This document shows positions 5,159 through 10,737 of a stretch of 10,737 nucleotides of DNA, piece after piece (position 1 is the stretch's first letter; the number at the start of each line of letters is the position of its first letter). This DNA is from Chloroflexota bacterium. Its GTDB lineage: Bacteria > Chloroflexota > Anaerolineae > Ardenticatenales > Ardenticatenaceae. Location of the stretch: the NCBI GenBank assembly GCA_003520455.1, contig DOUV01000385.1, positions 1 through 10,737 on the forward strand. The letters run 5' to 3'. The notes under the pieces were generated by a model. The model saw only the letters and a list, made by a program, of their open reading frames with translations. It had not been told where the DNA came from and did no database searches. Both the position numbers and the translations under genes were made by a program.

Positions 5159-6871
5159 TCAGCCTCCCACCCGTCCGGCCCGCAGCAGCCGGGCGTAGGC
5201 AACGAGGTCCTGCTCTTCCTCGCGCTGTTTGCGTTCGAGGCGCGTGACCAGGGCCTGCCGCGCGGTCGCCAGGCGGTCACGCGCCTCCGCCGGATCGTGC
5301 CGCACCAGCTCCTCGCACGAGGCAATCGCCTGGCTATCGCGCTCACTCAGATAGCGGAGCAGGTCCACCCTGGTGTCGAGCGTCGTCTGAAGGTTGCCAT
5401 CGCCGGCATCGAGCAGCGCCTCGCGGGCCAGGTGGGCAGCCTCGCTCTGGCGGGCCATCGAGCGCGCGGCGACGTTGTGCATGAGCGAGAGTGCCTCGGC
5501 CGGGCCGGCATTGGCGACGAACCAGGCTGCCGTGGCGAAGACCCAACTCACCTTGAGGAACTCCTCCGGGCTGCACTTGTCGACGGTGTCATACTGGGTG
5601 TGCCAGAAGATGTTGGGCTTGCGGTACAGCTCGATGCCGGGGATCCCCCAGGCGACAATCTGGAGGCTGTCACCGCCCATGAAGCGGGGATCGACACGGA
5701 AGGAGAATGGCGTCCGCGCTCGCGGGCCGGGCGCCGGGAACTGCACCGAGACTTCCTCCAACAAGTGGGTCAACAGGTCATCGATGTAGTGGGGGCGCGC
5801 CGGCGTCGTCCGGGTCAGCACCAGCGGCGCGTGGAGTTGCTCCGGGTCGCCGCCGCAGTGGGACGAGAGGCCCATCATCACATCGGAGAGCCGCCCGGCC
5901 TTCTCCATGTGGGCGCCATAGACGTTGGTGTGATGGCCCTCAGGCCCGTAGAAGGAGAGGATCGTGCGCTTCGGCCGGGGCAGATCCCCCCGTTCGACCA
6001 GGGCGTGCAGCGCGCGGAGGGTCTCCGTGATGTGCGCGCAGCCGGCGGCATTGTCGATCGCGCCCGGCCGCGTGTGGCAGATGTGTGCCGCCATCAGGAT
6101 TTCTTCCTGCGGATAGGTGTTGCCGACCAGCCGGCCCATGGGGTTCTCCATGATCCCTTCGAAGGTGCGCGTCTCGACTCTGGCGTACACCTTGACCGGG
6201 CCTTGCTGGAGAAGGCCACGCAGGTAGTCGCCCATGCGCGGGGAGATGGTCAGACCAAATCCCTTGAGGTAGCCGCCCTCTTCATCCCGCTCGTAGAGGG
6301 TGTTCCACATGACCACATCGGGGAAGGTCTCGCGCGTTTTGAGCGGCGGCATCGCGATCACGTCGTCGTTGACGAAGCCCAGGGCACCGTATTTCTCGAC
6401 GGCCAGCGGATGGGTCCGCCAGGCATAGCCTTTCTCGACCAGGCAGATCTTCCCGCGGACATCCCTGCCCTCGTAGTGCTCGTCGCGATCGCCTGGACCG
6501 ACGGAGACCAACTCGGCGGTGACCCCGCCGGCTGGCGTCGCACCCGACCAGGAGTTGATGCAGGTTGGCGTCTCGGCGAAGGTCACCACGACGCGCTCCT
6601 CCGGTTCGATCACTTTGAAGATCGCATCGCGCGGCTCCCAGGCCGGGGGAACAATGTAGTTGCCGATGCGGGTCTTGTTATCCAGCGGTGCGTCGAGGCT
6701 GTCCACCTCGATATTCTGGCCGCGGAGATAGCGGCGGACGTACTCGCAGGCCTCATGGTACTCACGAGAACCCAGGCTACGGTGGTACTGGGTGATCTCG
6801 GCCACATGGGCCATACAGTTCTCACCGTTCAATTCGTCGGCTATCAGATTTTTCACATGCGGGCTGATCAC
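5159..6871 (-). CDS. M28/DUF4910-like zinc metallopeptidase B with PA-type insert
   Basis: A 570-aa paralogue of peptidase A, colinear throughout. The GTG start at 6871 is supported by AAAGGAGG 4 bases upstream and by N-terminal alignment with A ('RSLGSREYHEA' in B, 'RSLGSRGYHEA' in A). The PA-like region is at ~118-235 ('GRDVRGKICLVEKG', 'EKYGALGFVNDD'). Catalytic motifs are 'AHICHTRPGAIDNAAG' (His263, Asp273), 'SFYGPEGHHTNVY' (Glu311), 'GGDS' (Asp401) and 'FWHTQYDTVDK' (His424). The 'HICH' and 'GPE' forms are closer to DUF4910 proteins than to classical M28. Where A has Asp335, B has 'SHCGGD', so His338 may replace that ligand. The helical C-terminus ends with a charged, possibly coiled segment (~540-560) and contains 'ERDSQAIASC'. 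No signal peptide is seen, so it is probably a cytoplasmic aminopeptidase-type enzyme. It is the first gene after the permeases and is coupled to small protein B1. Confidence 0.88.
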   Translation of the reverse strand: MISPHVKNLIADELNGENCMAHVAEITQYHRSLGSREYHEACEYVRRYLRGQNIEVDSLDAPLDNKTRIGNYIVPPAWEPRDAIFKVIEPEERVVVTFAETPTCINSWSGATPAGGVTAELVSVGPGDRDEHYEGRDVRGKICLVEKGYAWRTHPLAVEKYGALGFVNDDVIAMPPLKTRETFPDVVMWNTLYERDEEGGYLKGFGLTISPRMGDYLRGLLQQGPVKVYARVETRTFEGIMENPMGRLVGNTYPQEEILMAAHICHTRPGAIDNAAGCAHITETLRALHALVERGDLPRPKRTILSFYGPEGHHTNVYGAHMEKAGRLSDVMMGLSSHCGGDPEQLHAPLVLTRTTPARPHYIDDLLTHLLEEVSVQFPAPGPRARTPFSFRVDPRFMGGDSLQIVAWGIPGIELYRKPNIFWHTQYDTVDKCSPEEFLKVSWVFATAAWFVANAGPAEALSLMHNVAARSMARQSEAAHLAREALLDAGDGNLQTTLDTRVDLLRYLSERDSQAIASCEELVRHDPAEARDRLATARQALVTRLERKQREEEQDLVAYARLLRAGRVGG

Positions 6872-6875
6872 GTTG

Positions 6876-6883
6876 CCTCCTTT
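6876..6883 (-). promoter_or_regulatory. Strong ribosome binding site deciding the GTG start of peptidase B
   Basis: AAAGGAGG on the minus strand, 4 bases before the GTG at 6871. The strong match compensates for the non-ATG start and suggests substantial translation. Confidence 0.6.
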
Positions 6884-6998
6884 CGTCTCACAGCTCGGCT
6901 CTCCTTGCAGGGGGGCTCACACGTGGGCCCCGGCAGGTGCGACACCCCTTTGTCGTAGTCTGAGGGCTTGCGGACGGCCACCTGACACTCCGGCTGCG

Positions 6999-7029
6999 CC
7001 CTCGCGGAGGGTATAGGCGCGTCGCGCCT
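6999..7029. other. Tandem hairpins between the dppC-like gene and peptidase B
   Basis: Two adjacent inverted repeats lie in the 186-base gap. CCCTC-GCG-GAGGG spans 6999-7011. AGGCGCG-T-CGCGCCT spans 7015-7029; it folds as ~5-6 bp with a small loop. They begin about 28 bases after the dppC-like stop in the minus direction. No T-run follows, so this could be an attenuator, an mRNA-stabilising element or a processing site. A possible promoter in the gap would be TTGTCC...TATACC over about 7035-7010, but its spacer is only 14 bases, so I do not call it. Confidence 0.3.
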
Positions 7030-7057
7030 GGACAATTGCGCGGCCCTGGCTCCACAC

Positions 7058-8020
7058 CTAGACGCCCTGTCTCAGACGTGGGTCGAGGGCGTCTCTCAAG
7101 CCATCACCCAGAAAATTGAGGCTGAGCAGGGTCACGAAAATGAACACACCCGGAAAGATGGCGATCCAGGGATTGTTCCACAAGTAGGTCTGAGCGTTGA
7201 ACAACAGGTTGCCCCAGCTCGGCGTAGGTGGCTGGATACCCAGGCCCAGGAAGCTCAGCGCCGACTCCACGTTGATGGCGGCTCCGGCCCCTAACGTCGT
7301 CGCGACAATCATCGGGGCCATCGCGTTGGGCAGCAGGTGCTGCAGCACGATCCGGTGGCGCGGGACGCCCACGCAGCGGGCGGCCAGAACGAAATCCTGC
7401 GCCTGGATCGATAGAACAACGCTGCGAACGATCCGGGCGACCCCAGTCCAGGAAAACGCAACCAGAATCAAGACGATATTCCAGAAGCCGCCCTTGATTC
7501 CCAATTGAAGGCGCAACACCTGGGCAAGCACGATGAGGACAGCCAGCGCCGGGAGTGAGCGCACCACGTCTACGATCCGCATGGTCACTTCGTCGAAGGC
7601 GCCGCCGATGTAGGCTGCGGTGGCACCGATGAGTCCGCCGAGGCCCACGCCGAGCAGGGCGACGACGAAACCGACCGCCAGCGAGATCCGTCCGCCGTAG
7701 AGAACGCGCGTGAAGACGTCGCGGCCGAGTTCATCCGTGCCCATCCAATGGCTGTGGTTGGGCGGCTGAAACCGTTCGCGCAGGCTGGTTTTATTCGGGT
7801 CGTACGGGCTCAGTGGTGCCAGGACAGAGAGCAGTACCAGGAGGACCAGGACCCACAAGCCCACCATGGCCAGGCGGTGCCGCCGAAGTTGAAACCAGGC
7901 CCGTCGCCATTCACTCTCGCCCGCCGATGGCCGGGGGATGCCGTGGAGCGCCTCACCAAGCGCACCTCTCTCCCCAGCCGTCGGGCTACTGGTAGCGGAT
8001 TCTCGGATCGAGGAAGCCAT
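7058..8020 (-). CDS. Peptide-type ABC transporter permease (DppC/OppC family)
   Basis: A 320-aa inner-membrane permease. After a ~48-residue cytoplasmic N-terminus comes the first membrane segment (~51-70). The family signature 'HWMGTDELGRDVFTR' is at 91-105, and further hydrophobic segments lie at about 113-138, 155-170, 180-195, 235-258 and 285-303. The cytoplasmic EAA loop is 'DFVLAARCVGVPRHRIV', then 'HLLPNAMAPMIV' (~209-239), the contact site for the ABC ATPase. The C-terminus 'LGDGLRDALDPRLR' is typical. The ATG at 8020 lies inside the end of the dppB-like gene (35-base overlap in another frame). There is no strong ribosome site, so translation is probably coupled to the upstream permease. 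It pairs with the dppB-like permease to form the channel. The substrate is likely peptides, but related clusters carry other solutes. Confidence 0.92.
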   Translation of the reverse strand: MASSIRESATSSPTAGERGALGEALHGIPRPSAGESEWRRAWFQLRRHRLAMVGLWVLVLLVLLSVLAPLSPYDPNKTSLRERFQPPNHSHWMGTDELGRDVFTRVLYGGRISLAVGFVVALLGVGLGGLIGATAAYIGGAFDEVTMRIVDVVRSLPALAVLIVLAQVLRLQLGIKGGFWNIVLILVAFSWTGVARIVRSVVLSIQAQDFVLAARCVGVPRHRIVLQHLLPNAMAPMIVATTLGAGAAINVESALSFLGLGIQPPTPSWGNLLFNAQTYLWNNPWIAIFPGVFIFVTLLSLNFLGDGLRDALDPRLRQGV

Positions 8021-8954
8021 AAGTGATATCTGCGAGTAAGTTCAAGAAGACTACCAGGAATGCCAGCAACATGAGAATGGCCATCGAAACGGAGAAATCG
8101 TTGCCGAGCACCGAGTCGTAGAGCAGCTTGCCGACGCCGGGGTAGGAGAAGACGGTCTCGACCAGAATCGAGCCGCCGATGAGGGCCGGCAGGGTGTTGG
8201 CCAGCAGCGTCACCATTGGGATCAGGGCATTCTTCAGCGCGTGACGATAGAGGATGACGTGCTCGCTCAGCCCCTTGGCTCGTGCGGTTTGGATGTAGTC
8301 CTGTCGGACGACCTCGAGCAAGCTCGAACGCATATAGCGCGCCCACGTTGCCATTGAGCCGAGTGCAAGAACGAACACAGGCATCACCAGGTGACTGATA
8401 CGATCGGACAGGCTATTGGCAAAGCCGGGCTGGACGTCCGCGCGGACGATCCCACCGGCCGGGAACCAGTGAAGGCGCACCGCGAAGACGATGATCATCA
8501 CCAGACCCAGCCAAAACGCTGGCACCGCGTAGCCGACGAAGGCAAAGATGGTTGCAACGTAATCTCCGAGTGAGTAGGGCCGCAGCGCTGAGTAGATCCC
8601 GAGTGGGATCGAGACCACCAGACTGATCGTGAGGGCCAGCCCCGCCAGGATGAGAGTGTTGAGAATGCGCGAGCCGACCAGGTTGGTGACCGGAATCCGG
8701 TAGGCACGCGAGTAGCCCAGGTTCCCCTGGAGCACCTGGCCCATCCATTTGGCATAGCGGACTGGAAACGGATCGTTCAGGCCGTAAAGATCCTTCAACC
8801 GCTCAATATCGGCCGGTGTGATGCTCGGGTCGCCGAGGACGAGCAGGTCCAAGGGATCGCCTGGCATCGAGACCAGGAGTGCAAAGCTCAACACCGAGAT
8901 GAGCGCCAGAACTGGGATCAAGAAGACGATCCGGCGCAGAATGAAACGGGACAT
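7986..8954 (-). CDS. Peptide-type ABC transporter permease (DppB/OppB family)
   Basis: A 322-aa inner-membrane permease starting at the ATG at 8954 ('MSRFILRRIVFLIPVLALIS'), the canonical start for the family. An in-frame extension to 9113 runs through the hairpin-containing spacer and into the preceding gene, so it is rejected. Membrane segments are at about 9-30, 98-123, 132-160, 187-205, 244-266 and 288-312. The large periplasmic loop after the first segment contains 'MPGDPLDLL' and 'YGLNDPFPVRY', typical of this family. The EAA loop is 'DYIQTARAKGLSEHVILYRH', then 'ALKNALIP' (~219-246). The C-terminus 'YGFLDPRIRY' is standard. It forms the channel with the DppC-like partner, whose start lies within this gene's last 35 bases. 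Weak ribosome site (AGG ~5 bases upstream). Confidence 0.92.
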   Translation of the reverse strand: MSRFILRRIVFLIPVLALISVLSFALLVSMPGDPLDLLVLGDPSITPADIERLKDLYGLNDPFPVRYAKWMGQVLQGNLGYSRAYRIPVTNLVGSRILNTLILAGLALTISLVVSIPLGIYSALRPYSLGDYVATIFAFVGYAVPAFWLGLVMIIVFAVRLHWFPAGGIVRADVQPGFANSLSDRISHLVMPVFVLALGSMATWARYMRSSLLEVVRQDYIQTARAKGLSEHVILYRHALKNALIPMVTLLANTLPALIGGSILVETVFSYPGVGKLLYDSVLGNDFSVSMAILMLLAFLVVFLNLLADITYGFLDPRIRYQ

Positions 8955-9004
8955 AAGCCTGTGCTCGCGCGTCTCCGTTCGAAAGCGGGGGTGGGGTATC
9001 GGTC

Positions 9005-9037
9005 GGAGGGTGCCCACCCTCAGGATGGGCACCCTCC
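9005..9037. repeat. Perfect 12-bp inverted repeat between the substrate-binding and permease genes
   Basis: GGAGGGTGCCCA (9005-9016) and TGGGCACCCTCC (9026-9037) are perfect 12-bp arms around a 9-base loop. The element sits 29 bases past the substrate-binding protein stop in the minus direction. No T-run follows. Stable hairpins at this point in ABC importer operons (for example the malE-malF REP region) protect the binding-protein mRNA and lower permease expression. The same role here is inference. Confidence 0.55.
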
Positions 9038-9045
9038 CCGCACAC

Positions 9046-9062
9046 CCACCACCCGCTGGTGG
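9046..9062. other. Second hairpin immediately after the substrate-binding protein stop
   Basis: CCACCA (9046-9051) and TGGTGG (9057-9062) form a 6-bp stem with a 5-base loop, four bases beyond the TAA at 9067-9069. With the 12-bp repeat next to it, it makes a double-hairpin intergenic region. Confidence 0.35.
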
Positions 9063-9066
9063 TGAC

Positions 9067-10737
9067 TTATTTGCTAATATCCCACTCGTGGACGTTGTAG
9101 AGCCAGCCCTCATTTGTGCCGGACGGCTGGACCCCGGTGACGCCCGTACGAATGGTGACGGACTCTGACTTGAAGTAGAGCGGTAGGAGCGGTAGATCGC
9201 GTGTCCAGATTGTCATCAACTTCGCGACGATTTCCTCACGCTCCTTGACATCCAACGTCTGGTCGATCGGCTTGGCGTTCCAGGCATCCTCGTATTCCTT
9301 GCTGCAATAGTCTCCCAGGTTGCCACCCGACCAGTTATTGGCTTCGCTGGGAATATCCTGGCAGCGGAAGTCTTCGGACAAGACGTTGGGGTTGCCACCA
9401 AAGTTGAACAGGAAGACACTCGGCCAGCCAAAGTGGAAGAGGTGGCTCGGGTCGTAGATCAGCTGCGGCGGCAGATTATCGATATCGACCTGCACGCCCG
9501 CCTGCTTCCAATAGTCGGCCACGATGGCCTCCGCGGCTTCTTTGGTCTTGTCGCCGGCGACCGTACGGATGCTGACGGCAAATTTCTCGCCCTTATCGTT
9601 GGTCAAAATGCCGTCCGCCCCTTTTTCCCAGCCAGCTTCGGCGAACAGTTCGGCTGCCTTGTCGGGGTCGTAGGGATAATGCATGATGTGCGCCTTTACC
9701 TCCTCAGTGAGGAGCGGGTGGCGCGGTGAGAGCCAAGATTCGGCCACGGGATTCCGACCCTGGAACAAAGCGTCGACCATTTCTTCGCGGTCGATGGCAT
9801 AGAGCAACGCCTGGTGGATCCGCACGTCGCCCAGCTTCGGGTCTTTCTGGTCGTTGAGGGCGATCCAGTCCCATCCAAAGCCTGGAATGGTGACGACCTT
9901 CCCGCCGCCATTGGCATCCCACTGCTGTTGGATGGTCTGGGCCTGATCGATTGTAATGTTCGGGATGACGGTCACATCGACCTCGCCCGAGAGGATATTC
10001 GCCACCAGTGTATTCGTGTCTGAGAAGAACTTCCAGACGATCCGGTCGATCTTGGGCTTGCCCAGGAAGTAGTCGGGGTTGGCCTCAAGTGTCATGTGCG
10101 ATCCGGGGACCCACTCGACGAGTTTGTATGGACCCGTGCCGATGAACTTCGTGGTCCAGTAGGGATCGTTCTTGAACTTCTCCTTGTCGCTCTTGTACTC
10201 CTCTTCCAGGATATGCCGTGGTAGCGGGCGAGCCGTTGTACTGAGTTGCGGGAGACCCTGGTCGGCGAAGACGTACTTCTCTTTCCAGTAGACCTTGAAG
10301 GCGCGATCGTCAATCTTCTCGATCTTCGAGATCTTCTGCGCGTCGCCCTTGCCGTAGGCCGGGATATCCGGATCGACCATGATCTGCCAGCCGAAAATGA
10401 CATCCTCGACGGTCAACGGTGTGCCGTCGTGCCACTTGATGTTGGGGCGGAGTTTCCAGGTCACTTCCATCGTGCCGTCGGGATTCACTACCCAGTCGCC
10501 GTCCTTGATCGAAGGAATTTTCTCGACCAGCCAGGGCTGGACGTTGAGGTCGGCGTCGCGGTAGGTCCAGTAGGCGTTCAGGGATTGTTCGGCTTCGATG
10601 GCCGCAATCTGGGCGATCATCACGCCGAAGCCTTTTGGCTCCTGCGACATGCCGATGGTCAACGTCTTCATCGCGGAGGCCGGCGCAGCGGTCGCCGCGG
10701 GGGCTTCGGTCGGTGCGGCGGCCTGGGTTGGTGCGGG
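9067..10737 (-). CDS. Peptide-type ABC transporter substrate-binding lipoprotein (SBP_bac_5), 5' truncated
   Basis: 556 codons are visible, open to the window edge. The ATG at 10671 is internal: the frame continues upstream as an Ala/Pro/Thr-rich linker ('APTQAAAPTEAPAATAAPAS'), the usual spacer after a lipobox Cys. The signal peptide and true start therefore lie beyond 10737. The body is a family 5 (cluster C) extracellular binding protein. It shows 'WKLRPNIKWHDGTPLTVEDV', 'IGTGPYKLVEWVPGSHM', 'NPDYFLGKPKIDRIVWKFF', 'LSGEVDVTVIP', 'ALLYAIDREEMVDALFQG' and 'YDPDKAAELFAEAGW'. Such proteins capture di- and oligopeptides, nickel or other solutes outside the membrane and deliver them to the DppBC-type channel encoded next. 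The peptidases downstream favour a peptide ligand. The stop is TAA at 9067-9069, followed by hairpins. Confidence 0.93.
   Translation of the reverse strand, partial: PAPTQAAAPTEAPAATAAPASAMKTLTIGMSQEPKGFGVMIAQIAAIEAEQSLNAYWTYRDADLNVQPWLVEKIPSIKDGDWVVNPDGTMEVTWKLRPNIKWHDGTPLTVEDVIFGWQIMVDPDIPAYGKGDAQKISKIEKIDDRAFKVYWKEKYVFADQGLPQLSTTARPLPRHILEEEYKSDKEKFKNDPYWTTKFIGTGPYKLVEWVPGSHMTLEANPDYFLGKPKIDRIVWKFFSDTNTLVANILSGEVDVTVIPNITIDQAQTIQQQWDANGGGKVVTIPGFGWDWIALNDQKDPKLGDVRIHQALLYAIDREEMVDALFQGRNPVAESWLSPRHPLLTEEVKAHIMHYPYDPDKAAELFAEAGWEKGADGILTNDKGEKFAVSIRTVAGDKTKEAAEAIVADYWKQAGVQVDIDNLPPQLIYDPSHLFHFGWPSVFLFNFGGNPNVLSEDFRCQDIPSEANNWSGGNLGDYCSKEYEDAWNAKPIDQTLDVKEREEIVAKLMTIWTRDLPLLPLYFKSESVTIRTGVTGVQPSGTNEGWLYNVHEWDISK

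Noticed and set aside
4715..6958. A 747-codon open frame on the plus strand
   Set aside because: It runs antisense through peptidase B and small B1/B2, which have clear motifs, family matches and ribosome sites. Its translation is low-complexity and resembles nothing; long antisense frames are expected in GC-rich DNA.
820..7011. Shared 10-mer GCCCTCGCGG at 820 and 6998 as a dispersed repeat
   Set aside because: Only ten GC-rich bases match and the flanks differ, so chance is a sufficient explanation.
7010..7035. Possible sigma-70 promoter TTGTCC...TATACC on the minus strand
   Set aside because: The spacer is only 14 bases and the elements lie within an inverted repeat, so the match is not convincing.
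8955..9113. N-terminal extension of the dppB-like gene to a start at 9113
   Set aside because: It would translate through two hairpins and overlap the end of the binding-protein gene; the family start 'MSRFILRRI' at 8954 is standard.
1..10737. Mobile element, CRISPR, tRNA or rRNA
   Set aside because: No transposase or integrase motifs, terminal repeats, regular repeat-spacer pattern, tRNA cloverleaf or rRNA segments were seen on either strand.

Overview
The window is GC-rich, tightly packed DNA of bacterial type. The visible tail of the substrate-binding lipoprotein has the long Ala/Pro/Thr-rich linker common in Chloroflexota solute-binding proteins. Together with the GC-rich intergenic inverted repeats and the gene content, this suggests a Chloroflexota (Thermomicrobia-like) or similar Gram-positive-type genome. 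This is an inference; no rRNA or other phylogenetic marker is present.

Layout. (1) 1-696, plus strand: the 3' end of an LLM-class (luciferase-like, F420/FMN) oxidoreductase gene, then a small Cys-containing protein resembling the TIGR04076 family. (2) 697-872: a convergent intergenic junction with a GC-rich inverted repeat. (3) 873-10737, minus strand: one long co-directional cluster. In transcription order it holds an oligopeptide-type ABC substrate-binding protein (5' end outside the window), two permeases (DppB/DppC-like), M28/DUF4910-like metallopeptidase B, two small winged-helix-like proteins, an M20 metallopeptidase, M28/DUF4910-like metallopeptidase A, and a third small winged-helix-like protein. 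No ABC ATPase gene lies in the window. No tRNA, rRNA, CRISPR array or insertion sequence was seen.

How it fits together. The transporter would import peptides or peptide-like compounds, and three cytoplasmic (signal-peptide-free) zinc peptidases would trim them. The most unusual part is the set of three paralogous ~93-117 aa proteins, each directly downstream of an M28 peptidase or directly upstream of the M20 peptidase. Their sequence (a K-x-x-G-[ML]-[IV]-x-MK lead-in, then an S-[DN]-G-x-R-[TS]-x-x-x-I core) resembles the C-terminal winged-helix domain known from DUF4910/DUF2172 aminopeptidase-like proteins. It also resembles PqqD-like modules. I read them as detached partner domains of the peptidases, a split, duplicated peptidase-plus-adaptor arrangement that I do not know to be described. 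Two further oddities concern active sites: the M28 enzymes have a single Glu (PEG) where classical M28 enzymes have Glu-Glu, and the M20 enzyme has Asp at the catalytic Glu position.
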